A DNA stretch of 64,000 bases from Dryococelus australis (lineage: Eukaryota; Arthropoda; Insecta; Phasmatodea; Phasmatidae), in the NCBI GenBank assembly GCA_029891345.1, contig CM057002.1:23608795-23672794 (forward strand), read 5' to 3'. A model generated the notes under the pieces. That model made no database searches. It saw nothing but the letters and a program-made list of their open reading frames with translations, and was not told the DNA's origin. Positions within the stretch are counted from its first letter, which is position 1, and each line of letters starts with the position of its first letter. Shown piece by piece: positions 45,081 to 56,127 of this stretch. The position numbers and the translations under genes are program-made.

Positions 45081-46021
45081 ACCACAGTAAATAAATCCGA
45101 TTTAAACAAAAACAAGATACTTTTATGTTACCAGACGTGTAAAACACCTGTAATATACGTGTTTGTAAAACATGGTGACAAATTTCGGCAGTGTATCCCT
45201 GACAGAAATATAAGACTAAAATGTAAATAACACTTTTCTCGTCAAGTAATTACTAAGGTAGTTATGGACCCCCTGCAAAATCCAACTTTATATTGCCTTA
45301 CTCTTTATTGTGTTTTGCCTACGTTGTATGCAACACACGTTCTGTTTTGAATGTTCAACATGAATTAACTCACAAACAGTTCTCCTGAGAGTGTTCGGAC
45401 AAGAAGAAAATTTTTGCTAACTTAGACGAGCTGATTCACAGGGCGTCATAAAAAAAATTCTTATAAAGAATGTTACAAAGTTTGATGCAGAAATACGGCG
45501 CCAACAGCCATTTCCAAAAGGAAAGGGGTTGATATTACCGACCGCGTTTTTAGAGGTTTAAGACATTCTTTATACAAAACACTTTTTGTAGATATGTCGC
45601 CTATTCACAAGTGGTTTATGATACTTTCAACTAAACGCATCTTATAACTCAGATTTTAGGGCGCATAGCTCCATTAAAATTACTTTAGGGGATAATGTAT
45701 ACATAAATTATAGTCTTATATTTTCGTAAGAAACTGCTTGCCTAAGTTTGTCCCCATATTTTAGAAACACGTGGTAAATGGCATATGTAGGCAACAACCG
45801 AACACATTATATGTGGAGTGATCTTCAAAAGTTTGGTTCAATAGGGGTGACGATATTTCGAACAGGCTACACTGAAGTTTCCGCCCGCCTGCAGCTATTT
45901 TGCGCGTTTGAATCCTCGAAACGCGTGATCAATAAGCGCGTCTGTTTCTCACTTACCGCTAGCCTCGTCGCCTCTACGCACCGGTGCGCAGTCTTTCTGT
46001 CGATGATCCGTAATGAACGTG
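45081..46021. other. unassigned interval
   Basis: No recognised repeat or gene. Confidence 0.4.
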
Positions 46022-46037
46022 ACTTTGATCGGGCGTG

Positions 46038-46270
46038 GGGGCCACGGTGGTGTTAGTGGTTAGACTACTCGCCTCCCAACTAAGGCGAACCGGGTCCGAT
46101 TCCCGGCGGGGCTGCCCCGCGGATTTTCGCATGTGGGAACCGTGCCGGACGATCCCGCTGTTCGGCGAGTTTTCTCGGGAATCTCCCGTTTCCTCCATAC
46201 TCACCTCGATCCACCCTTATCGGCTCTCAAGAGACGCCCATGTTAAGAGCAGCCCAAATCTCTTCACTCC
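46038..46270 (+). mobile_element. tRNA-derived SINE, family 1
   Basis: Box A is slightly altered (TGGTGTTAGTGGTTAG), box B GGTCCGATTCCC. The body lacks the CCCCGCCCCTTCATTCC part. Flanks ACTTTGATCGGGCGTG (46022-46037) and ACTTTAAGCGGGCGTG (46271-46286) match at 14 of 16, a diverged target duplication. Confidence 0.93.
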
Positions 46271-46286
46271 ACTTTAAGCGGGCGTG

Positions 46287-46523
46287 TCCGCAGACACTCT
46301 ATAAATATTTACGTATATCTTATCCACCAATTTGTATGAGAGTATACACTTTGTTATGGGAGCGGGCAAGCGGGCTTCCTAAACGTGCCAGCAGACGCAG
46401 AGAAGCGACGCATCGCAGTATACAGGGCGAGGCCACAAGCAGCGAGACATTTTGGAAACACGCAAATGTTTGTGAATCCGCGGCGAGCATTCAGCGCCGG
46501 CGGAGGCACGAAGCGCGGTCTTA
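46287..46523. other. unassigned interval
   Basis: Moderately GC-rich; nothing recognised. Confidence 0.4.
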
Positions 46524-46946
46524 TAAGCTGTTCATGGTAAAATGACCACTTTTAAGCCCTGCTTAAGACCTACTTGTATGCACGTCGTGTCTGCTTCCGC
46601 CTTATGTAAAATTATCATTTACATGGGCATCACCACTTTATTCGTGCGTCCGTCAAGTGAAACTGTCAAATTATTAGAAAAGTTAATATTTAAAAAAATT
46701 CTGCTAAGCTTTTAACTTTGATGCTTAATAATTACAAGAAGCGAGAGGAACTGTTAAAGTTATCTCAAATGGTTACCAAACAGTTTTCATTCGTCGTTAA
46801 TGTATGGAACTACTTTCCCCTCCATTGTTATCAGTTTTATTAGACACTTGTCACTCAGTGCGCCCGTTGAAACAAATGCAGGTATGAGCAGTGACGTTTT
46901 TCTAATGTTGCTTTCGAAAGTGCTCACTTTATCGTGAGCAGCCTTT
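46524..46946 (+). mobile_element. A-family MITE, type A2
   Basis: Left end TAAGCTGTTCATGGTAAAATG after TA; interior CTTAAGACCTACTTGTATGC and CGTGCGTCCGTCAAG; right end CACTTTATCGTGAGCAGCC. Confidence 0.88.
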
Positions 46947-48472
46947 ATCAGAGCCAACACAAGATGGAGCGACGGAGGGTGCGCCGAGAATCGCCGTAGC
47001 CGAGATGACAAGACGAGCAGCCTTCAGCAACAATAAGGCGAAGACGTTCTAGTGGTTCAAGTGGAATATAGGCCTACAGACTTTAGATAACTATATCTAG
47101 CGTGGCATGGCATAAAGTAACAATGGTAACTTAATAGTAAATAATATATTTAACTCCCCTGTCTAAACGCAACGTAACTTATTGTTCAGAGTTGTGTTTG
47201 ATTTGATGTAAAAGTTGTACGTTGTAAAGTTTTAAATATATGGCATAGTAGAGTATCTCGCTTTATCCATTTTGAGCACGTTTCTCCACATAGTTTGTAT
47301 GGTCCCCGTAAGGGACCATAACAACTTGTTCAGATATAAGTCAAGACACCAGTTTTGTAAACACTACAATTTTCTTAACTTTCACTGGAAGTTGTTATTA
47401 TTATTATTATTATTTATTTATGTAATTACTAACCCCCCCCCCCCCCGCTGTAGCTATTTTAAATTCTCCGTAACAAATCTTTGTCTACATGCCTTTGATC
47501 CCTTAATCCTTTCATTGCACACAACAAGAATTCCCCATATCATTTAAGCCTTATGTCACGCTAATGACAACTCTAGAGTTTCTCTATAAAAATTTAGCAA
47601 ATAAAAGTGTTTCTGAAATCTTCGTTTTCGCCATTTTCAAGTCCAAGAAAATAACACTTGGGTACGAAATGAGAATTTTAAACTAGTCTTTTTGGGTAAG
47701 AAACGTTTTATAAACTGCATTTCGTGTTTAGACAGCACAACGAAGAATTCAGCCGTTTAAAATATCGTGTTTTTTTTTTTATCTGACCTATATGCAACCT
47801 ACTATTAGCGCTAGCCATGCGGAGTTCTTATGACGAAGTCTTATCCGCTATGTTGATTTTCAATGAAATAACTAAATATTTCTTATTTAGGCACGTTAGC
47901 ATTTTAGAAATGCTTTCCAATGCAGTTGCCGAATACGTACTATCCACTTGTTACCAGGTAATTGTGAAACGCAAAACCTCTACTGATAAATTGAAAATAA
48001 TGTTGCTCTGATTACTTCGTTGCTACTTGGAAAATGTCCTGAATTCATTTTTTTTATATACAGCGTAATGTTTATTTGCGAACACGTAATGTTGTAGCTT
48101 GAAAACACCTTAAATAAGCTAGAAACTAGTAATTCAAAATATCCAACCAACAATAGGGTGTCGAAGTTTAATTCACTTTGGGTAAAATTAAGAATTGCTG
48201 CTAAATAAACAACTGTAATGGGAAAATATTTTTTAAAAAGTCTAAAAGAAAATGATGAAAAATATTTTTCTCGGCAATTATAATTTTTTAATTCAAGTAT
48301 ATAAATAACTTCCTTTTCCTTTCTCAATCAATGCTAATAACTGAAAGCTTCATGCAATGGAAATAAATAAAATTAGCAAATGTCTACACATTAAAGCTAC
48401 TTCATAAAGAACACTATAAAATGAGTATGAATAAACATTGCAGGAACACGTACACAAAAAAAAAAATTACTA
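46947..48472. other. long unassigned interval
   Basis: Contains (TTA)n at 47393-47412 and a poly-C run at 47432-47446. No motif in the short frames. Confidence 0.4.
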
Positions 48473-48710
48473 TGGGCTGTTCACAGTAAAGTGAGCACTT
48501 TTAAGGCCCTGCTAAATTTTTTTCTTTTATTTAATTTCGATCTTTCCGCCACTTGTTTATATAAACATTGCATTATGCCTAATAAACATAGAGTATATAT
48601 TTCATCACTATCAAAAGTTAATGTCTGAGGCTGCAATAAAAAACATTTGTTAGGGGTTAGTGCCTTTTGGCAGGGACTTAAAAAGTGCTCTCTTTATCGT
48701 GAACAGACTA
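48473..48710 (+). mobile_element. A-family MITE, type A3
   Basis: Left end TGGGCTGTTCACAGTAAAGTG after TA; right end CTTTATCGTGAACAGACTA before TA. Same interior as 29519. Confidence 0.9.
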
Positions 48711-49079
48711 TAAATAAATGAAATTATTATTTTGAACACGACCCTAACTAGGCGCTGGGCTTCCTCACTCATCTTCCCAGCTACACACTTTCCGTTAGTG
48801 GTGGTGCTTCTCAGCCCTCCCTTTCAAATACCACCACCACACCAAGATACAGGATTGGATAACGAGGTTAGGGCGCACGAGGACTGATTGGGTGGGTTGA
48901 TGATGCGGTATAGGTTCTTCACAATCCTGCTTCAGACCTATAGTTCATTTACGGTTTCCTCGCCCTTTTCGAATCAAACCTTTGAAATATCTCCCCATGT
49001 ATGACGTGCTTGGCTCTTTCCATGTATCATAAGCATTTTAGATTTGTGTTCATAGAAGTTACTTTTTTTTCCTGTTAAA
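48711..49079. other. unassigned interval
   Basis: Nothing recognised. Confidence 0.4.
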
Positions 49080-49360
49080 ATGAAATGTTAGTCATATTTT
49101 ATCTATAAATTATAATGCTTTATTTATAAATAATTTGAATAAAAACAGTGAGAAAACATGTGGGTTGGTAGCACCTAGTAAGAAATAGTTCTTATACAAA
49201 ATACTGTTACAACAGAGTGCGCACGAATCCGGTGCGTTGTCCCTCTGGTGTAATCTTCCAGACTTAATTAAGCTTAGTTTGCACGAGGCGGAAGAATATC
49301 CGGGAAGTAGAACTTCAGCAGGGCTTCAGAAAAAAACATAAGAAGCCGTGAATCAACTAT
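49080..49360 (+). repeat. A4 repeat (diverged A-like), copy 2
   Basis: Parallels 20370-20655, including AGTGAGAAAACATGTGGG, CGGAAGAATATCCGGG and GTAGAACTTCAGCAGGGC. Confidence 0.6.
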
Positions 49361-49619
49361 ATACTTGTATGCACATTGTGTGTTCTTCCACCGCGCATAA
49401 AATTAACGTCGCCATGGACCTTATCACTTTATTCATCCGTCGGTCTAGTGAAACTATGTAATTATTAGGAAAGGAAATAATACACAAATGTGTTCGTTCT
49501 TACACATATTCTCATTAAAAAAAAAAAAAAAAAAAAAACTGAAAGACAAAGAAATAATTCCAGTATTCACATTTTTATCTAATACTTTTAATTTAACGTT
49601 ATGGGACTACTTTCCCTCC
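49361..49619 (+). mobile_element. A2 MITE fragment
   Basis: A2 interior only (CTTGTATGCACATTGTG, TCACTTTATTCATCCGTCGG, GGGACTACTTTCCCTCC), broken by a poly-A run at 49517-49538 and cut off by the SINE at 49620. Confidence 0.8.
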
Positions 49620-49742
49620 GGGGCCGCGGTGGCTGAGCGATTAGCCTGCTCGCTTCCCACCTAGGCGAACCGGGTTCGATCACCCGGAATTTCACTCGTG
49701 GGAATCGTGACGGACGATGCCGCTGGGCAGCTCCAGCTTGAG
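49620..49742 (+). mobile_element. tRNA-derived SINE, family 1 (3'-truncated)
   Basis: A good head (GGGGCCGCGGTGGCTGAGCG; box B GGTTCGATCAC), but the body stops after ATGCCGCTGGGC. The sequence then passes into family-G text. Confidence 0.9.
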
Positions 49743-49776
49743 GAAGTTCAAGAGTATAAGAATTATCTGAGACAGA

Positions 49777-50351
49777 TATATATATATATATATATATTTG
49801 GTAGCCCTGACAAAATATTTGGTTGAGTAAACAAAACTTGAAAGCCACAGATTTGGATTTGTTCATCTAACAAAATACACCCATGAAGACATGAAATCTC
49901 TGTGTTGGGCCAAATAAATTTAGACTGTCAACAAAATTTTTAGTTGAATCTACTGTATTTATTTATTTGGATAGTGACAGTGTTCGTTAGCGCATTTATT
50001 AATGTTTAATGATGGTATAAAAATCCTAATAAAGGAAGCTCAACTAGGAACTCAAAAGTAAAAAATGTAAAATTTGATCTATCTAGTTATGTACGTTGTT
50101 TAGCATTTAAATTACAAGTATTTAAAAATTTCCATTTAATCGGTAGTCACTTTAACTGAGGGTGCTGTTTAAAATAACGTAGAGTCAAACAATTTTAGTT
50201 GCACCAACAAAATCTTATAGTCTGGAGCAACAAAATAAGAACAAAATCATTTGGTTTCAACAACAAAATAGTCATCATCTCTATACAAACAAATTATGTG
50301 GTTGCCCCACGCAAACTCTGTTATATTGAAGAAAACGTTCTCCTCAGTGTG
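49777..50351 (+). mobile_element. family G element (5'-truncated)
   Basis: Begins at a (TA)n tract and continues with GACAAAATATTTGGTTGAG and ATCTCTGTGTTGGGCC, as in 2635-3446. It ends GTTCTCCTCAGTGTG. The left terminus is missing, next to the truncated SINE. Confidence 0.7.
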
Positions 50352-50483
50352 ACACACCCATAATAGCCTTTGGCTGAGTAAGTTCTAGAAGAAGGCACGA
50401 GTATTTAATTTGGTTTCACCCATGTATAGATACGTAAAGGCTGTACACGGTAAACAGAGCACTTTCGAAAGACCTGGTTAGTA

Positions 50484-50721
50484 TAGGCCGTTCACGATAA
50501 AGTGAGCACTTTTGAAGCCCTTGTTACTTTTTTCTTTCAACCAATTTATATCCTTCTACCACTTGTTAATGCAAACCCTGCAATGTGAGTAATAAACATA
50601 GTGTATACATTCACCATATACCAAAAGCAAAAGTCCGAGGCCACAATGAAATGTATTTATTGGTTATTATGTCTGACGAAACAGCTTCAAAAAGTGCTCA
50701 CTTTACCGTGAACGGTCTGTA
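50484..50721 (+). mobile_element. A-family MITE, type A3
   Basis: Left end TAGGCCGTTCACGATAAAGTG after TA, right end CTTTACCGTGAACGGTCTG. Inserted in the A2 MITE. Confidence 0.88.
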
Positions 50722-50761
50722 TCTATTTGTACGCACATTGAGCATTCTTCCACCGCATAGC

Positions 50762-51360
50762 TGTGGCTGGCTTCCGTAAGTGTTGCCAAGCAGCGAGGCG
50801 CAGGGCGACCTCGGCCAGCCGAGCTGCTGTTATGGCAAACAGATTCCGGCGGTTTGTAAGTCCGGGGAAATGGCGGCTCTGGGCGCCGTCTTGTCTGAGA
50901 CGCCGGAGGCCCTGCCCCCGTGGACCGCCTGCCGAGAGGACCACCCCTGTCGTGCTGCTGGTTCAACGGCCGACGAGCAAGCTGTCGAGACAGCCTCCCC
51001 GTTGACGTCGCCGCCACGAGGGCAAGCCCCACTTCCTGTTAGGGCGACTAAGGCACGCGAGACTCGGGACACGCGACACGGCGAACTTAAGCTCCCTCAG
51101 AGAGAGATATTTGCTTCGAGCATATTTGCTTGTATTAATACGATTGGGCGTCAGCGCCACTTTGTGAGAATATCTAAGCAGAGTAGTTAGACCTCAGCAA
51201 GTCTCCTGTGATCGCTACCCTCTTTCATACAGCGGATTGTTTTTTTTGTATTTAGACAAATAAAAGCAGAGTTTTGTAGCTGAGTGCTCTTTCCGTCAAG
51301 CTACCTTGATCCCTATATTCAATGTGTGACCTGCTCCCTTCAGGACATGCCGCAGCAACA
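50762..51360. mobile_element. LTR-like insertion (possible solo LTR), GC-rich
   Basis: 599 bp starting TGTGGCTGGC and ending GCAGCAACA, so TGTGGCT/AGCAACA are imperfect inverted ends. ACAAATAAAAGCAG near 51258 could be a polyadenylation signal. It sits exactly where an A2 MITE is broken, which proves it is an insertion. Exact target duplication not found. The 136-codon plus frame inside has no known motif. Confidence 0.55.
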
Positions 51361-51593
51361 TGTACAATTAACCCTCTCATCTGCGTGGTAACTTTTTCAC
51401 GCGTCGGTCAAGGAAAACTGTGGTATTATTAAAAAAATAATTATTTTACCAATTTGCTTATTCTTACTCTCATATGAAATAAGAAAAAAACAGAAAAGAA
51501 CATAAATAATTTCAGTGATAACAAACATTTACCAGACACTTGACTAAGTCAACCTTAAGACATGGAACTCATTATCCTTCTATCACGTCGTTA

Positions 51594-51993
51594 TGGGCTT
51601 TTCACAGTAAAATGAGCACTTTTCAAAGCCCTGCTTAAGCTCTACTTGTATGCACTTTGTGTATTCTTCCGCCTTATGCAAAATTGACATTACCATGGGC
51701 TTCATCACTTTATTCATGCGTCGGTAAAGTGAAACTGTGGAATTATTAGGAAAATAAATTCTTTAGAAATCTTCTCATTTTTACACTTCGATGTATTTAA
51801 AAAAATAAAATAGAAACCGAAATAAATAATTCTAAGTTGTCACACTTATTCTACGTTAAGTTATGGAACTACTTTCCATCCATCGTTACCAACTTTACTG
51901 GACGAATGTCACTCAGTGCGCCTATGTATGCAGGGGCAGTGACTTTTTCCTAGGGTTCATTTCCAAAGTACTCACTTTATCGTGAACAGCGTT
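51594..51993 (+). mobile_element. A-family MITE, type A2
   Basis: Left end TGGGCTTTTCACAGTAAAATG after TA (51592-51593); right end CTTTATCGTGAACAGCGT before TA (51994-51995). Inserted in an older A2 element. Confidence 0.9.
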
Positions 51994-52091
51994 TACCAAG
52001 ATTACTTGTCGCATACGCCAGCCAGGTTTCCCGTTAAAATTGATGCAGGTAGGGGTAGTCACGTTTCCCAGAGGTTGTGTTCAAAAGTTGA

Positions 52092-52330
52092 GATGTTGAG
52101 TCGAGAGATTTGGGTGGCTGTTACCGAGGTCTTGAGAGCCGACGTCAGTTAAATGAGGTAAGTATGGAGCGGGAAGAAACGGGAGATCCCCGAGAAAAAC
52201 CCGCCGACCAGCGGCATCGTCCGACACGATTCCCATTTGCGAGAATCCCGGGGTGGCCCCGGCCGGGGGTTTGAACCCGGTTTGCCCTTGTGGGAGGCGA
52301 TCAGTCTAACCGCTCATCCCCCGCGGCCCC
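52092..52330 (-). mobile_element. tRNA-derived SINE, family 1
   Basis: Minus copy: 5' CCGCGGCCCC end at 52330, box B as TTTGAACCCGG. The body lacks the CATTCCGGCG part. It is inserted in the right terminus of the host A2: TTCAAAAGTTG before and TTTAAAATAGC after look like a diverged duplication. Confidence 0.9.
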
Positions 52331-52388
52331 GAATTTAAAATAGCTCAGTGTATCGGGGACAGCCAATACTTCGTGTCGGCGCCCGTAC

Positions 52389-52898
52389 GTGGAAGCGACC
52401 TGCCTGAGCGGTGCTGTGCGTTCTAACGAGTGGACGGCGGTGGAAGCGACCTGCCTGAGCGGTGCTGTGCGTTCTAACGCGTGGACGGCGGTGGAAGCGA
52501 CCTGCCCGAGCGGTGCTGTGCGTTCTAACGAGTGGACGGCGGTGGAAGCGACCTGCCTGAGCGGTGCTGTGCGTTCTAACGCGTGGACGGCGGTGGAAGC
52601 GACCTGCCCGAGCGGTGCTGTGCGTTCTAACGAGTGGACGGCGGTGGAAGCGACCTGCCTGAGCGGTGCTGTGCGTTCTAACGAGTGGACGGCGGTGGAA
52701 GCGACCTGCCTGAGCGGTGCTGTGCGTTCTAACGCGTGGACGGCGGTGGAAGCGACCTGCCCGAGCGGTGCTGTGCGTTCTAACGCGTGGACGACGGTGT
52801 AAGCCACCTGCCCGAGCGGTGCTGTGCGTTCTAACGAGTGGACGGCGGTGGAAGCGACCTGCCTGAGCGGTGCTGTGCGTTCTAACGCGTGGATGGCG
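52389..52898. repeat. 51-bp GC-rich minisatellite, 10 copies
   Basis: Ten units of exactly 51 bp from GTGGAAGCGACCTGCCTGAG. Units differ mainly at two sites: CTGAG/CCGAG and ACGAGTGG/ACGCGTGG. Their alternation in copies 1-5 suggests duplication of a two-unit block. Since 51 is divisible by three and stops are absent, both strands stay open: the plus frame gives a 17-residue repeat VEATCLSGAVRSNAWTA, the minus frames other 17-residue repeats. Flanking sequence lacks recognised coding, so I treat it as a satellite; translation is untested. Confidence 0.95.
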
Positions 52899-53636
52899 GT
52901 GGAAGGAAACGAGTCCCCGGGTGTACGACGTCGTAGCGACAAGACTGAGCTGGGCGTGGCCTTGCAAAGGGGCGAGGTGTGGGAGGAAGGCGATGTCTCC
53001 GAGCCGGAAACGAGTGCGGTTCCGGGCCTGTGCGCCCTGCCGGAAGTTTATAACGACGGACGGAGGCATCTCTCTCGCTCTCTCTCTCACCCCGCGGACA
53101 CAAGAGGACAAGACGGATTGCGTTGTCGAGGAGGTCTGGTTTTGCTGACTGCCGGAAAGGGGAAGGGGGGAGGGGCGACGCACCCGTTTCTTCTACGTCA
53201 GACGCCGCCTCAGTACGACGCCACTCTGCTGGTCACATTAAGGGGGCCTCCTACCTGACGCGAGTTGGCACATGAGCGAGCGAACGCTAAGGGTGACACT
53301 AGCGCTCAAGCTTTTCGTCGAGCCTTTTTTTTTTTTCTACGGGACTTTAAGCGATGTCCATATTATTTTACTGAAAGTTTGTTGCAAAGTTCAATGCAGG
53401 ATTGTATCTGAGTTTCGCGTGGATCCAGTCAGCACATTTTGACGTACGGCAGTCTGAATATGCTGTTTTTAGCTATGGCGGAGGGCTTGGAAATAGCGGT
53501 TCCAACGCGCGTAGTGTCCTGAAAACGAAATTCCGTCATCGCCTGAAGTTTAATTTACTTTCGTAAATTAGCACATTGGGCGCACGTGGAATAGTTTATA
53601 AATAAATAAATAAAAAAAAAAAAAAAACGGATTTTG
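52899..53636. other. GC-rich then mixed unassigned interval
   Basis: 52899-53260 is CpG-rich with CT-rich runs, and frames extend into it from the minisatellite. From 53270 it becomes AT-rich with poly-T and poly-A runs. No motif supports a gene. Confidence 0.4.
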
Positions 53637-53639
53637 CCA

Positions 53640-54110
53640 ACACACAGCAACATATTTCTAGCGTCTACCTACCTGGAACTTTCCCCCCGCGTTGTTTGAG
53701 GCCGAGAAACGCACAGAGCGATAAAGGCGACACTGCCACGCACTACAAGTGCGCCATCGCCTCTAACTGACGTGCAGTGTTTTCGTCGCACTGTGTGAAA
53801 CTATGGGACTTTGAGCTGTGACGCCCTAATATTGTGTTGGTAGAAAGCCTGTACGAAGGTCCAGTGCAGGGCTCTTGTGTAGTTCTGTATGTATCTGGTG
53901 CATATATTTCGTACTACATAATAAAAAAAAAAGACGTTTACTAGCCATTTTGGAGAACTCTGAAATGGTGTTCCTAAAAAACGTGGCGTCGTTAAAGCAC
54001 TCTTTGTCTGAAGTGTCAATGTTTTCATATATTTTATTCGCACATTCCAAAAACTCTAAAAATTCTGATTTTGACTTGTCATTGAGCACAAGATATGTTG
54101 TCTAGATGTT
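53640..54110 (+). repeat. E-prime dispersed repeat
   Basis: Contains GCGCCATCGCCTCTAACTG, GACGTGCAGTGTTTTCGTCG and GTGCAGGGCTCTTGTG. Related text occurs at 3720-3860, 4770-5100 and 37600-37780. Poly-A and poly-T runs flank it. Open frames are repeat-derived. Confidence 0.55.
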
Positions 54111-54179
54111 TTTTTTTTTTTTAATTCGAGGAAATAGTAGGCACTTTTAAGTAATGCTTACAAGTCGAGCACTACTTCA

Positions 54180-54650
54180 CAAGAATATAAAATAATGAAA
54201 TTTTTGTCACCGGCACAATTAAGAGGAGCATACAGCTGCGCGTCAAAGAACAAGTGGCGTAGGATCGATACGGGGCGACGCTGACAAGCTCCCTTGACGC
54301 CTCATCGCTCCCACGCGCGCACATTAGATCTGTGACAGCAGGACTTATCGCACGCAGTGAAAACCCACAGATTAAACCACGCCCTACGGCAGTGCATCTC
54401 TCGTACCGCTTAAGGAAATTGCATAGGCAAGGTTTGAAATTGCGATATTTAACCATCTTCACGATATTTTTTCTCCATAAATACACTTAATACGATAAAT
54501 AAAAAAAAAGGGGGGGGGGACGTAGATAATTGTTTTATACCTTTTCTGGCAAAAAAAAAAGTCGTATTTACAGAACATTAATTTACCGAGACACGCGTAT
54601 TCACGCAAACAGCAGCGATTCCACGGATAATGTTTCAGTACATAGTCGTC
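54180..54650 (-). repeat. E-family dispersed repeat
   Basis: Minus copy: ACATTAGATCTGTGACAGC, CGCTTAAGGAAATTGCATAGG and GAGACACGCGTATTCACGC are shared with 25385-25850. A poly-G run is at 54511-54519. Confidence 0.7.
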
Positions 54651-55005
54651 TTAAGGAGAATCTCTAGTACGGTGATTAAAAATAGCATAAACAAGCTTTG
54701 CGTTCGTCCGGTTTCTTCAGAAATTTTAAGCGGTGGGTTATAGAGTTCTAATACAGCGATCTGTTCATAGAAGATACAGTATTGTCACTGTAGTTTAGAA
54801 CACTGTTCTGCAGAAGAATAAATATCGTGAAAAGCGATTTTCGCTGACTTGGCATCTTCTCAAAGACTACATTTGTGATCTAAAGACCAAATTTTCAGAA
54901 CTGGCAAAACAAATTTCGATTAAATTGAAATATTCTAGGGTTTTTAAAAATTGGAATAAACACAGCTGATTACAATGAAACCCGTGTGACAACTAGGCAG
55001 GGCCC
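54651..55005. other. unassigned AT-rich interval
   Basis: Nothing recognised. Confidence 0.4.
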
Positions 55006-55333
55006 TTAACACGTTCAGTCCTTGTGGCTGATGATACAGTTGACATGTTGCAGAGGAAGTGGATACACGACGAGAGCTGTACAGAGTTTAGATCATTGAA
55101 TAATACAGTCAGTCAGTATCATCCCTGTGGGTTCATGTGATTTCTGCTCGTTTATGCGGCTCTGGTTTGTGAGCGGTTTTACGCAATGTATCTCAAGCAC
55201 CAAACACAAATTTCATTGGTCGCGTGAATGCGACAAGAGTTGAATCAAAACTAGTGCAACACAAACCAGAGTATCATTTGATTGCAACACTCAAAAAAAG
55301 AAACCATAAAATAATGCGGGCTGGAAGGGTTAA
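55006..55333. mobile_element. piggyBac-like TTAA element (family P)
   Basis: 328 bp from TTAACACGTTCAGTCC to GGGCTGGAAGGGTTAA. The ends are roughly inverted and TTAA lies at both junctions. The copy at 57010 has the same ends. Non-coding. Confidence 0.75.
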
Positions 55334-56125
55334 AGCGGCATAGGACATCATAGCTATAGTATTTGAACGTATTTTTATGGCAGACAATAGAGAAAAACAA
55401 AGAAAGGCCAATCTACTAATAAAGTTTTTATTAACCAACTATGTGAGCAAATATTTTTTATCAGAGTGGTGTATTTCTCTCGAGCTATCTCTGACGCCGT
55501 AAATTTATGTATGCTATTGCGGGGCAAGATATCATGAAAATAAATGATCCAATGCTGCAAAATAGCTGCATACAAAGTGGCCTTTTACTGTCATCCAGAT
55601 TTTCTCTTTTTTAGTTTTTCTATGTTTGCGTCTCAAAGTCTGCAGAATTCAATGAACGTCTTTAGAGAATAATTGATCAATTAGCGCTACACCAGGACAT
55701 GTAAACTTACGTGTTTTATGTGGCCCAGGCACTTATTTTCAATATGATGGTACTTAGAATATTTCATTCTAGTAAACCATATCCTTCAAAACATTAGGCT
55801 ACATACTAATTTGATACTCCGAATCCTTCTTCTATAACGCAGTTGACTGCATTTTATCTTATGTGACTAAGTTATCTGGGTTCGAGTCCCGGGTAAGGCA
55901 AGTGTATATCTGAAATTGTCTCACCACTGTTGTATATATTTCTGGTTCGATCTCTAATGACGTCGCTGTCAATGAAACCTTAAGGCCTAGGCCTACTTAC
56001 CAGCTAAGCTTTTAAGAACTTCATTAAAAATATTTTTGCACCCATGTCGAGGAAAATAGGCCCATTAGTTAGATAAGTGACTTATTGTTCTATGCGAATA
56101 CGACTTTAAAATCAGACACATGGGG
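55334..56125. other. unassigned; isolated box-B-like motif
   Basis: GGGTTCGAGTCCCGGGTAAG at 55878 is a tRNA-like box B, but no box A at the right distance was found. It may be a SINE relic. Confidence 0.4.
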
Positions 56126-56127
56126 TA

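Larger units (their letters stand above)
50437..52366 (+). mobile_element. A2 MITE split by four later insertions
   Basis: One A2 element reads through in pieces: 50437-50483 (left terminus), 50722-50761, 51361-51593, 51994-52091 and 52331-52366 (decayed right end). Each join restores known A2 order, for example GGTTAG-TA-TCTATTTGTACGC, and CGTCGTTA-CCAAGATTACT. The inserts are an A3 MITE, an LTR-like unit, another A2 and a SINE. Confidence 0.8.

Noticed and set aside
52335-53183. 282- and 213-codon minus-strand frames and a 137-codon plus frame
   Set aside because: All are readings of the 51-bp minisatellite, which lacks stops on either strand; no flanking coding sequence or motif supports a gene.
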